DNA from: Persicaria tinctoria
Taxonomy: Eukaryota; Streptophyta; Magnoliopsida; Caryophyllales; Polygonaceae
Length of the DNA stretch: 64,000 bases
Reading direction: 5' to 3'
Assembly (NCBI GenBank): GCA_037127255.1
Contig: JBANSL010000009.1
Span: forward strand, 988,001-1,052,000
Every line of letters begins with the position of its first letter. Within the stretch, counting starts at the first letter, position 1. The position numbers and the translations under genes are program-made. The notes beneath the pieces are model-generated. The model did not search any database. It saw nothing but the letters and a program-made list of their open reading frames with translations, and was not told the DNA's origin. Below, in pieces: positions 18,459 through 28,666 of the stretch.

Positions 18459-19904
18459 CGCATAAACCCTAATTGTTACTAACCCTTTTCACATAATTAA
18501 TCCAAGTTGCATTAAGATCACTTTCGCTTCAATAATACAAACAAAGATCACCTTCAACTCTCGCAAAAGAATCATGCTCATAGGGATAGAAGACGAATTG
18601 CATAACAAGATCTTACCTTTACCGCATCTCCTCACATGGCCACCTTCGGGCTCACCCCAGCCCCAGAAGTGGGTGGACTACTCACGCCTCATTGCAATAG
18701 CAAACATTGATTGAAAAGAAATAACTTGCATTAAAACTAAATTCAAAGTCTTTACAATCCTGTCAATCAACTTTCGCAGAAAGCCAAAACCCTAAAAACT
18801 TTAGAACTCATAAAACTTCTTTGTGGAACTACTTGTCTCTGACTGAAATTGGATGATTGAAAAACCAGCCCCTAGGGCTTTATTTATAGGCTTCTAATCC
18901 TTACTACTCAAGGATAGAATCTCTTATCTATATCTAAAATTATATCTAAAATGCTTAATGATAAATAAAATGCTTAAAGGAAATAAATCTAAAAGGAAAA
19001 AGATAAATCTAAACTAGGTAAGTCTTCATGTCTTGATAGATCTCCCTTCCATAGATAGATGATGATAAACTTGGATAGAATCTTGATCTTCTCGACTTCC
19101 TTAGTGTCCAAGGATTCCCAACTCTACTCGGACTGCTCACGTCGACGCATTTCTGGAATCTGGTCTACTCGATCTCGACAAGGGCTTGTCGATCTCGACT
19201 AGGATTCGTCGACGACTGGACTTCTCGGGTTGCTCTGCTCGACAGGCTCGGATCTGGGATCCTGGGCGTCGTCGATCTCGATTAGGGTTCCTCGAGATCG
19301 ACTAGGGGTGTGGTCGAAGACTGCTCTCTGGTTATGTCGAGGACTCCTCCTCGGCATGGACTCGGACAGGCGCTGGGGGGCTACTCGACCTCGACAAGAT
19401 CTCCTCGAGATTGAGTAGAGATGCTCGGCGTCTTCGTCCTCGGCTTCTCGATCAGCTCCTCTTCCTCGACTCCGAGTGTGGCGTCTAGGATTCGTCAATC
19501 TCGACTAGGTCTTGTCGAGATCGAGTTGGCTTCCGGAGCTGGGTTGGTCTGGCTCTCGACACTGCTCCTAGTCGACAAGGCCTGTGCTCGGACATGTTCG
19601 TCGAGATCGAGTAAGGTCCACTCGAGATCGAGTAACCTTGGCTCTCAGCTTGATTCGACTGGTTCCGCTACTTCTTTGACCTTGGACTTCTGTAGCTGCT
19701 TTCCGAGCTTTTGTGACCTTCCTTAGAGTTGCTGTAAAATGCCTCGAATTCTGCGAAATTAAACAGAAACTGGTGTAGATTCCATAATTTGGCAAATAAA
19801 CATAAACCACATAGATTATGTACTATCTTAGCGTAAATGAATGAAATGTATGCAAAAATCGATATAAACTTAAGTGTAAAACATGGCAGATTCAGCTCAC
19901 AACA
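18459..19904 (-). repeat. Inverted partial B-family LTR
   Basis: Reverse complement of a B-type LTR from its start (TGTTGTGAGCTGAATCTGCC, ending at 19904) to the region after the promoter. It lies head-on to B's 3' LTR. About 400 bp downstream of the TATA box in B (17415-17814) is complementary to its left end. ORFs 19199-19498 and 19421-19726 are motif-array translations. Confidence 0.9.
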
Positions 19905-20060
19905 CAAGTCGAGCCAGAGCACTCGATATCGACCCAGCCTAGTCGATATCAACCTGGCCAAATCGAGTTGTCTTCCTCAATTTCGACTGAGATTCCACCA
20001 GAAGAGCAGCAGAACTCGATATCGACAAGACCTTCAGGAGCTTCCGATATCCGATTCTGC
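19905..20060 (+). repeat. TCGATATCGA array, element D internal region
   Basis: Copies of TCGATATCGA and TCGATATCAA upstream of the integrase-like tail; two more at 20550-20585. D uses the ATAT type here and in its LTR, unlike B. Confidence 0.75.
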
Positions 20061-20367
20061 GAAGGTAAGCTAAGGTATGGATCTTTCTTCTCTTATTTCA
20101 ATCAATGATCTATCTATACATGGGAGAGGTTTGCCTTGGTATGTGCGCTTATGCAAGATTTCTAATGATGAGCCTAAGGAATATGAAGTTGGTGTCAAAG
20201 TCCACATTGCTAAATGAAATGATCATTGGTTCCCTAAAAAGTTCAAACAGAAGAAGATGGGCCCCTTCACGGTGAACAAGATCCATTCAGGAGGACTACA
20301 GCTGATGGACAAGAATGGAGTCCTATTTGAAGCCCAAGCTACATGGGCCCTGCAAATGCCACCTTGA
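20061..20367 (+). pseudogene. Integrase C-terminal-like domain remnant, element D
   Basis: Colinear with B's last 100 residues (LSIHGRGLPWYVRLC, then MGPFTVNKIHSGGLQL) and ending with the same MPP-stop. Two in-frame nonsense codons: TAA where B has CAA near the start, and TGA at the second serine of B's SKSK segment. The 5' half of D (gag, protease) is missing, replaced by the inverted LTR junction at 19904. Confidence 0.85.
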
Positions 20368-20659
20368 GCTTAATGGAGAAAGTCGGCCTAATGACTATAA
20401 AATCTAGAGCTTGTAAATAGACATTTATTTTTTGGACATTGTTGCTTTTGTTTTTGGTTTTGGACATTATTTTCCATTGTGGGTATATCTCTTCTAATTT
20501 TTTCAGGGACAAGGAAGAAAAGAATCAATCGAAATCGAGTAACAGTAGGTCGATATCGACCTGGCTAACTCGATATCGACCAGGGCCAGCAGAATTTGCA
20601 CTCGATTCTGACATCATGCACATCTGTCTAGTGAGTTTCTTTCTTTACCCTTATTTTTT

Positions 20660-20703
20660 TACAGTGATGACATTGTAATGTTTAAGTATGGGGTGGGAGA
20701 AGG
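20660..20703 (+). promoter_or_regulatory. Internal hairpin plus polypurine-like module, element D
   Basis: TACAGTG-ATGA-CATTGTA: one stem pair is G-U instead of G-C and the loop is ATGA instead of AGGA. TTTAAGTATGGGGTGGG follows. Confidence 0.6.
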
Positions 20704-21321
20704 GCTTAATTACTTTGTGCACATTTGATATATTTCACATTATTTGTGCATTATTTCTCGAATTGCTTATACATGGCTATTTTTGGAATTCATTATTGAT
20801 ATCTATGTGCTTATATGCATGTTTTCCAAAGTTTGAAAAAAATGACCCCCATTGAATTTTTTTATTAGTGTCATGTAAGCTTTATTGAACTCGACGATGC
20901 AAAATTGGATTCATTAGAGATATAGCATGAAATTGCCTAGTAAAGGGAAGTCACAATGAAGTGCATAATTTTATTGAAAACCATGAAAGGAGGTAAAATT
21001 TGATGTTGCTTTTGACATGTTGCATGATAAGTGGATGGAGGATTTTATATTTCCATATAAATGCTCATATTGTTATATCCTAGCCTTTACCTATGCTTAT
21101 GCAACACAAAAGCCATATTATGCCTTATTTCATATTATTTCTCCACATGTTCTAAATATTGCCAATTCTTTACCTTATTTCCTATCCGAGGATTATGTTG
21201 AGAATGGAAGCTACATTATGGAGATTATTATATGGTTGGTGTGTTGTTATTATTATTATTGGAGTTTGGCAGGAAATTGAAAAAATATATATATGGAAAA
21301 TTTAATGAGTGAAAAAAAATC

Positions 21322-21381
21322 TGATCACCTCTGGAGATAAAGGTAGATCGACCCTGCTCGCTGAGATAATAGTTTGGCGAG
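21322..21381 (+). promoter_or_regulatory. Conserved hairpins H1 and H2 with compensatory changes, element D
   Basis: H1 21322-21350 (TGATC/GATCG, inner ACCT/AGGT). H2 21357-21381 (CTCGC/GCGAG around the invariant TGAGATAATAGTTTG). In B, C and I the H2 arms are CTCTC/GAGAG, so one T-A pair became G-C. Confidence 0.65.
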
Positions 21382-21765
21382 ATGGGACACAATGTGAGGA
21401 GTCCAAACCACTAAGTATCCGGGGCCATTCATGACACCCATGTTTGCGACTCGCGAGAAGGCAGTGCTGAGGTTAAAGAGGTAAAGACATAATATTGAAA
21501 AAAGCAATGAGAGGATGAGCGAAAGGTGAGAAATCAAAAGAAGAAGGAATGTGGTACGAAAGTTTGGAAAGTACTCCATTTCCCCGGATCATTAGCACCA
21601 CATTGCCAAAAATATCTCACCTTTAGGCTTTTACCAATCTACTCCTTCATGAGCTTAAATTAAAATCCTCTTGATTATCAATGCTTTGTCATTTATGAAT
21701 GGTTTGCATAACCCTCATTTCATGAGTGATGTTGTTTTTATTTGCACATGCATGGATTTGTGACA

Positions 21766-21770
21766 CAAGT
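21766..21770. other. Target-site duplication CAAGT, left copy (element F)
   Basis: CAAGT precedes TGTAACACCCC at 21771 and recurs at 41773-41777 right after GGGGTATTTCA. D's 3' sequence continues there. Confidence 0.9.
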
Positions 21771-22208
21771 TGTAACACCCCCTCCTGTAAACGAGGAAAT
21801 GTTGCAGCGCCAGTAATTATTCAGACTTTACTGTCCTCATAATTACCTTAGGCTTATAGGGACATGCAACCATGCTCCCATAAATAAGATGATAAATAAA
21901 TAAATTAATTAATTAATTAAGAGAATGACAGCGGAAGACATGAAGTACGATTTTTATCGTTAAAAATGGTGGAAAACTTTTACATATTTTTTTTTCCGTA
22001 ATCTTGCAAGATAAAGTGAAATTTCATACATAAAGTATAGAAATTTGAAAGACTTTATCATATAACAAAACGTTTAAAATCTTTACTTGCACAATGTCAA
22101 CTCTTCAAGACCTCCTTACCTAACCTGCAAAATTTGACTGATGTACATCGTATGAAGACGAGGCACACCAGCCAACCATTTCACAATACAGTTGGTTAGT
22201 TCGGTGAA

Positions 22209-23439
22209 TGATAGGGTCTATTTTAGTCGTATAATTGCATATTATATTAGGTTATTTTCATGCATATTTCACATCATTTATAGTTAATTTATATTATTTT
22301 ATTTTTCGAAGTCTACACTAGTGTTTTTATATATTTCAGGTATTTACGGGTTTGATCGTATGAATTCGGAGGTTGATCGTGATCGAAGACGATATGGGCC
22401 ATTCGGATGGAAGCACGAGCTGACTGCCAAGTTGTTGCAATTGGAGTTCGATTCATGGGCCGGAAGCTGCAAGATTTTATATTAGATAAATTAGAATTGA
22501 TAGTAATATTAATTATATAATTTAGGATATAGTCCGTGTTAGATTGGTTAGATTTAGGATATTAGTTTTTATACTATATATTACATTCATACAGCCGCAA
22601 GGCACGGGAGCCGCATACTAACCGGCCGACTTTACTTTAGGAATAACTTAACTTAGGTACAAGACGGCCGACTAGTTACACTTTCAACCCTAAACCTTAA
22701 TTATATTTTGACTTAATTTTATGGAGATCTAAACTCTTCCGTTTCGTCTATGGATTGAAGCTTTTGTTTGATAAAGTTGTGAGATTTCTATTCTTGTTCT
22801 ATTTCTATTGATTCGTATTGATTCTTTTGCGAATATTGTTGATTTCTTCTAGTCTGTACAACTAGTTGAGATTATTGCTAGGATTTTGTAGATTCCTCGT
22901 AGCGAACCTTAATCCATAGTAGCAATCATGCCTTTTTAGGACTCGTAGGACTAAACTGGTGTGTAGAGAATCGATTACATGTTGAATGCTGACTCGTAGC
23001 TTGGTGTTGCATGTATCCTGGTTAATCCTTAATCTTAATGCTACTATTAGGTTGAATCTTGACCGTGTTAGGGTTATCTAATTAGTAAGAGTTACTAGGA
23101 CTCGTAGGACTAGTAATTTACACAAGATCAGGACAGGAACAATAATAGGATGAAAAGAGAACTTGAAGAAGAATCAAGGATCAACTAGTCAAATTAAAGT
23201 GGAAATTTGTAGATGAAACTCTATTCTTAATTGTTATCTCCGTTATTTGTTTATAGTTTATTTTCTTTTCTTTCTTATTCTCACCACACAAAAACCCCTC
23301 TTTTGTCTTAATTGGTAAATAGACTTAACTTAGGAATAACTTGATTCTCTGTGGGATCGACTCGTGCTTACCACACTACATTAGTTAGTAAGTTCGAATT
23401 TATTTTGATACGGTTTAGGCGACAAAAAACCGCTCATCA
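22209..23439 (+). repeat. 5' LTR of element E (1231 bp)
   Basis: TGATAGGGTCTATTTTAG to CCGCTCATCA, preceded by GTGAA (22204-22208). It carries a segment around 22640-22720 (GGAATAACTTAACTTAGG and on) that differs from the 3' LTR and accounts for its 43 extra bases. Confidence 0.93.
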
Positions 23440-23442
23440 AAT

Positions 23443-23460
23443 TGGCGCCGTTGCCGGGGA
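23443..23460 (+). promoter_or_regulatory. Primer-binding site, tRNA-Asp type, element E
   Basis: TGGCGCCGTTGCCGGGGA, three bases after the LTR end; identical to the sites in B and C. Confidence 0.93.
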
Positions 23461-23566
23461 ATCAAAGTTTATTTCTTAGTTTTGTGTGTTTATCAATTTT
23501 TGTATATATCTAATTTGTTGTGAACCTATCTTACGGTTCATAACACCCTTTCTACTAACTTTTTAG

Positions 23567-24580
23567 ATGTTGAGGTTATTGCAGTTTGAAGGTGAGAACT
23601 TTCACCAATATCTTACCAGATTGCAGAGATATGTTGACATTCGTGATTCACGGGGTTATCAAGACAACATCCGAGATATGATTGTTTGCATAATTGACGG
23701 GATGACTGCTGAGACACGAGCGCTTGCTGAGTACATGAGCAACGGAGGCCTAGCACGGTTAGGTTTGTCGGGGTTGTGGGACTTTTTCTGTTACATGGGT
23801 AACCATGTTGCACAGGAAGAGTTGTTCACCACGTCTTATCCACCAATGGAGGACTCTGTTACAGACCTGGATGATATGATCCAGACCCTTACACAAGCGG
23901 TGCAGGAGAATGCTGAGAGGATGGAAAACTTGGGGGAACAAATTAGCCAACTTACTCAAACATCAATCGAGATAATAGCTGAGCAGATGGCCACCCCGCA
24001 AGTTGATAAAGAAAGCCAACCGATCTTGTCATCCCCTGAGATATTGAAAGATGCAAGAATGGAAGATCCCGTCGAAGTCATTGTGCTTAATTCATTCCCT
24101 CCTAGTTGGTTTCATAACGAGGAGGAATTGTTCATAGACAACGATAGTTTCTTTGCCGATGGAGAAGATGGTCCAGTGCTTCCTGACTTGGAATCTCATG
24201 AGTCGACGCATGAGGTTTCATGTGTTGTGTCTCCTACTCCATCCGATGCATTCATTCCGAGCTCCCTCGTTGATGAACCATGTCTAGAGTCACCTGCTGA
24301 GGCTCGAGAGGTAATAAAGGTAAATCTTTGCAATTTGGAAGGTAATGATGATTATATTGATCCTTTTAATTGCTACTTTGAAAAGCCACCAATGGAACTG
24401 AATTGGTGGTATTGTATACCCTCTACAAAGTGTCATACTCGCTTGTTGGAGAAGTTGAAACATGTCTTAAATTCGTCATTATTTAGTTTCAATTTATTTG
24501 TATATAGTGCATGTTTGCCTCGTAGTTGTGCACAAGAGTTTGATAGGGTGTTGAGGGCCTTGACGATGTCTGATAGGTAA
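23567..24580 (+). CDS. Gag-like 337-aa protein of element E, copy 1
   Basis: ATG 23567 follows a TTTTTAG stretch 106 nt after the primer site. Residues about 5-85 (FEGENFHQYLTRLQRYVDIR, then GMTAETRALAEYMSNGG) resemble the C-terminal half of Retrotrans_gag (GES-x-W-x-R, then TR and a GG motif). The N-terminal half of that domain is missing, as if the ORF began mid-gag. Residues about 105-150 are heptad-like (LDDMIQTLTQAVQENAERM). The middle is acidic. The C-terminus (WWYCIPSTKCHTRLLEKLKH and on) is unfamiliar. No protease, RT or integrase. Compared with copy 2 there are four amino-acid changes and about one silent change, so constraint looks weak. Confidence 0.7.
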   Translation: MLRLLQFEGENFHQYLTRLQRYVDIRDSRGYQDNIRDMIVCIIDGMTAETRALAEYMSNGGLARLGLSGLWDFFCYMGNHVAQEELFTTSYPPMEDSVTDLDDMIQTLTQAVQENAERMENLGEQISQLTQTSIEIIAEQMATPQVDKESQPILSSPEILKDARMEDPVEVIVLNSFPPSWFHNEEELFIDNDSFFADGEDGPVLPDLESHESTHEVSCVVSPTPSDAFIPSSLVDEPCLESPAEAREVIKVNLCNLEGNDDYIDPFNCYFEKPPMELNWWYCIPSTKCHTRLLEKLKHVLNSSLFSFNLFVYSACLPRSCAQEFDRVLRALTMSDR

Positions 24581-24649
24581 GGAATTGGGATAAAGAATAA
24601 GTCAGGTTAATGACATAAAAATTATAAGTTAGAGTTTTCCTTTTTCTTT

Positions 24650-25260
24650 TTGGTTCGGATTAATTTTTATATATTTTTTTTTATTTTTTTTATTTTCGTA
24701 AAAAAAAAAACAGAAAAGAAAGGTCGAGCCTTTTGTTTCCTCGCCCTTTTCGCTCACCATCGCCGCCCTTTTTCTTCTCCACCGCCGTCCTATCTGGTCA
24801 CCTTCAACCACCGCACCACCTCTGCTGTCTCCCATTCCGGCTCTCCTCCTCCAACAGCCTCCAACCACTTCGCAGCAGCCCGCCATTCAATAGCCATTTT
24901 TGTTCAACAGCCTCCGTCCAGCCACTTCGCAGCAGCCTTTCCACCCCGCCTCTGACAGCCACCAACCCACAGCACTAAGGCGAGGGAGAGAGAAACAGAT
25001 GGTGAAGCATTAGCGGCGGCCTAGTTCCTGTACTTCGCCCTAGCCGCCCGATGCGACCTCAATCCTTGCTGTTGTCGGCTTTGATTTCAATCCCTCATAT
25101 GTGCAGATGCCGCCTCAATTCCGCCCAGTCTGTGCAGCACCACCAGCCCCTCTCAGAAGTTCTACTGCCAGTCGTCATTGCTGCCTCAAATTGCCTTTGA
25201 TTCATCTTCATCCAGGCGACTCTGAATTTTCCAGACCTTGATTTCTCTCGGGTAAGTGCA
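24650..25260 (+). other. UTR-like sequence inside element E, copy 1
   Basis: After an AT-rich tract comes a C-rich, CT-repeat-rich stretch (CGCCGCCC, CTTCTCCACCGCC) ending in CTCGGGTAAGTGCAGG, a good splice donor. It resembles a plant 5' UTR plus first intron border and may be captured host sequence. The three overlapping ORFs of 81-101 aa lack any recognisable domain. Confidence 0.35.
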
Positions 25261-25785
25261 GGTATGTTCCCCTGAGCTAGTTCCTTATGAATTTCAATTT
25301 TGGGATTTCCGGACTGATTTTGTACTTACTTACTGTTGAACTGAACTGATTGAGTGGAGTTCGATTGATATGTTTTGGGTGGATTCTGAAACATGAATCA
25401 ATTTTCTTGCTAAACTTGATTACTTTAGCACTTGATTTGGTATGTGAAAGTTTTCAGCTATTAAGAAGTGGTGGCTACTGGCTAATGAATTGTTTGATGC
25501 TCTACGCTTGACCAATAAATTTTGATTATCATTCACTTGTGATCTTCTGCCTATTGATTGCTCCCTGAAATCACTTGGATTCTATATTTTTACTTCGATG
25601 TAAGTGATTGAGCATGACCTGTTTGGGGTGCTTTTCCTTTGGCTGCTGAGTTTGTTGCTCTCTGAGTTACAAGGATGATTTTTTTTGGACTCAACCTATT
25701 CTTTGAGCTTGGATGTCTTTATTCTTTTTGGACTGTTGGAATGTGCTTGGTGTGTTGTATTTTCTTTGTTTTTAGTTTTGGTCAG

Positions 25786-25996
25786 GACCAATTTCAAAGA
25801 GGATAGGCCTATCTTTTTCCAATGCCAAAATGGATCACAAATGCCAATTGCATCCAAGTTGCTGCTGAACGTTTATGTTGAACACCTAGGGCTGCACGGT
25901 TACTCTGATAAGCGGTTGAATTTCTTGGTATATTCAGAGGCTACATCACGACCTCTTCTTGAATTGAAAGCTATTGCTAGAATGCCTGAATACATT
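25786..25996 (+). other. Exon-like segment in element E, copy 1
   Basis: Bounded by TTTTGGTCAG on the left and GTGAGTTTCC on the right. It is open in the frame of a 117-aa ORF (25685-26038, NFKEDRPIFFQCQNGSQ and on). Position and donor sequence match AG/GTGAGTTTC-bounded segments in B, C and D, just upstream of the hairpin/PPT-like module. Function unknown. Confidence 0.4.
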
Positions 25997-26028
25997 GTGA
26001 GTTTCCTCTACCTCTTTCATTCGTTTTC

Positions 26029-26072
26029 TTTACTTTGAGGACAAAGTAAAATTTTAAGCATGGGGTGGAGAA
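26029..26072 (+). promoter_or_regulatory. Internal hairpin plus polypurine-like module, element E copy 1
   Basis: TTTACTTTG and CAAAGTAAA form a perfect 9-bp stem around AGGA (26029-26050), followed by TTTTAAGCATGGGGTGGAG. The stem sequence differs completely from B's; loop and downstream motif are kept. Confidence 0.7.
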
Positions 26073-26527
26073 TTCAAGTGTAGCTCCGTATTTTATATAT
26101 ATGTTAGTTTCTTGTTAGTTTTTTTTTTCCATTTTTTTTATGCATTTCATTGCATTGTTTTCCTTTCATTATAGGTTGCATTGTAGAAAGTTATCGAGTC
26201 TTAGTTTTTGATTTGTTAGTTTTTCTTTGAGTTTGTTAAGAGTTATTTCTATGATTGGTATGACCTCGATGATGATATATGGTTTTTCATGGCTTAAGAG
26301 TTAATAAATTTGAATCTTTAATTGAATAACGACACTTGTGGGATTTCCATAGATAATCTGGATTATGAGCTTTAGTTGTGACTTGATTATTGGTTGGATG
26401 TTCAGTTTAGAGCAATCTTTAAAAAAATTTATATGATTTGTAATGTTTATGTCTAAACCCCTGATGAAAAGCACGAGTAAATTCGGTTATCTGTTTGATG
26501 TGTTTGATATATATGTTGGGTTGATGA

Positions 26528-26703
26528 GTGTAAGGAGGATAAAATTCACTTACACCGCTCGAGGAGGATAAAATTCACTCGAGTGAAAAGAATCATCAAT
26601 AAACCAATGGTCGAGGAGGATAAAATTCACTCGACCCTAATGAGAAAAAAAAAATACGGTTAGTAACCGATCCTGTTTGTGGAGGATAAAATTCACGCAA
26701 GGA
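26528..26703 (+). repeat. Array of four hairpins with invariant GGAGGATAAAATTCAC loop, element E copy 1
   Basis: Loops start at 26534, 26563, 26615 and 26681. Arms: GTGTAA/TTACAC, CGCTCGA/TCGAGTG, GGTCGA/TCGACC, and TTTGT/GCAAG with two G-U pairs. The loop never varies and the arms are unrelated but complementary, so this is not a simple sequence repeat. It lies 390 bp upstream of the 3' polypurine module. Confidence 0.8.
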
Positions 26704-27046
26704 GGAAGAGAAAATGTTTAGAAAAAAAGAAAAAAAAAAAGAGCTTTATTGAAAATCCGAAGTAGAAAAGGCCTAGTAATCTATGAGTGTTTTATGACAA
26801 TTTTAAAGTGCTTAATGAATTTGATTGCTCAATATATTCTGAATGCAAGCATCCCCTGAACCTAATCGAAGTTTAAAGCAATGAGTAAGAAAGGTTTGAT
26901 GTGGGTCTCATAGTGTCATAATTATTTTGAGCTTAATGTAATAAATACTCCTAAAGTCATGAGAGTCATACTGATGAGTGATCGTTCATAAAAATTTCTT
27001 TGAGTGTCTTGTCTTTCATTTTGAATTTGTCTTTGTTTTGAGTTAG

Positions 27047-27086
27047 TTTGCTTGAGGACAAGCAAAAGTCTAAGCATGGGGTAGTT
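27047..27086 (+). promoter_or_regulatory. 3' polypurine tract with hairpin, element E copy 1
   Basis: TTTGCTTG-AGGA-CAAGCAAA (8-bp stem), then TAAGCATGGGGTAGTT against the 3' LTR. Confidence 0.78.
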
Positions 27087-28274
27087 TGATATGGTCTATT
27101 TTAGTCGTATAATTGCATATTATATTAGGTTATTTTCATGCATATTTCACATCATTTATAGTTAATTTATATTATTTTATTTTTCGAAGTCTACACTAGT
27201 GTTTTTATATATTTCAGGTATTTACGGGTTTGATCGTATGAATTCGGAGGTTGATCGTGATCGAAGACGATATGGGCCATTCGGATGGAAGCACGAGCTG
27301 ACTGCCAAGTTGTTGCAATTGGAGTTCGATTCATGGGCCGGAAGCTGCAAGATTTTATATTAGATAAATTAGAATTGATAGTAATATTAATTATATAATT
27401 TAGGATATAGTCCGTGTTAGATTGGTTAGATTTAGGATATTAGTTTTTATACTATATATTACATTCATACAGCCGCAAGGCACGGGAGCCGCATACTAAC
27501 CGGCCGACTTTACTTTAGTTTACTTTTAAACCTAATTTTGTTTTGTCTTATTTTGATGGAGTGCTAAACTCTTCCGTTTCGTCTATGGATTGAAGCTTTG
27601 GTTTGATAAAGTTGTGAGATTTCTATTCTTGTTCTATTCCTATTGATTCGTATTGATTCTTTTGCGAATATTGTTGATTTCTTCTAGTTCGTACAACTAG
27701 TTGAGATTATTGCTAGGATTTTGTAGATTCCTCGTAGCGAACCTTAATCCATAGTAGCAATCATGCCTTTTTAGGACTCGTAGGACTAAACTGGTGTGTA
27801 GAGAATCGATTACATGTTGAATGCTGACTCGTAGCTTGGTGTTGCATGTATCCTGGTTAATCCTTAATCTTAATGCTACTATTAGGTTGAATCTTGACCG
27901 TGTTCGGGTTATCTAATTAGTAAGAGTTACTAGGACTCGTAGGACTATTAATTTACACAAGATCAGGACAGGAACAATAATAGGATGAAAAGAGAACTTG
28001 AAGAAGAATCAAGGATCAACTAGTCAAATTAAAGTGGAAATTTGTAGATGAAACTCTATTCTTAATTGTTATCTCCGTTATTTGTTTATAGTTTATTTTC
28101 TTTTCTTTCTTATTCTCACCACACAAAAACCCCTCTTTTGTCTTAATTGGTAAATAGACTTAACTTAGGAATAACTTGATTCTCTGTGGGATCGACTCGT
28201 GCTTACCACACTACATTAGTTAGTAAGATCGAATTTATTTTGATACGGTTTAGGCGACTAAAAATCGTCCATCA
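27087..28274 (+). repeat. 3' LTR of element E, copy 1 (1188 bp)
   Basis: TGATATGGTCTATTTTAG to CGTCCATCA, followed by GTGAA (28275-28279), the partner of 22204-22208. Differs from the 5' LTR by TGATATGG against TGATAGGG and by lacking the 22640-22720 segment. Confidence 0.93.
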
Positions 28275-28326
28275 GTGAAGAACTAGCAAATGACAGAACG
28301 GAATAGATGATAACCACTTAAAAACA
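28275..28326. other. F fragment up to duplication junction 1
   Basis: GTGAAGAACTAGC and on, F sequence that also follows the solo LTR (33605) and copy-3 LTR (39792). At 28327-28332 (AGTTTC) it switches into B LTR sequence. Confidence 0.85.
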
Positions 28327-28666
28327 AGTTTCTATCTTCACTGCCTTCGTCGATCTCGAGTGCCTTCTTGTCGAGATCGATTAGCCTTCTGTCTTTTGCT
28401 TTGTTCTTTACTTTCTTTTGCTATTTTCTGTCTTTGCTTTTGTTTCTGTTTTGCTTTGTCTTTTCTACTTTTATTTCTGTCTTTCTGCTGCTGTTGTGAG
28501 AATTTACAGCTACCTAAGAACTGCTGACGTGCTTCCTCGTGGATTCGATCCTGACAACCTTCTACTACAACGGGAGGAAGTCTTGTATTTATTTGCTGAG
28601 ACAGGGAAGTCAGTCTGATCTATACTTTATATTTATTTCATACTTGACCATTTTCCTACAACAACA

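Larger units (their letters stand above)
18119..28326. repeat. Tandem duplication, unit 1 (10,208 bp)
   Basis: From AGTTTC at 18119 the sequence recurs from AGTTTC at 28327 with only scattered substitutions. It holds part of B's LTR, the inverted LTR fragment, D's internal 3' half, F's left part and a full copy of E. The breakpoints share AGTTTC, consistent with microhomology-mediated duplication. Confidence 0.92.

Noticed and set aside
24629..24978. Three overlapping ORFs of 81-101 aa in both E copies
   Set aside because: C-rich UTR-like DNA open in several frames on both strands; composition explains it.
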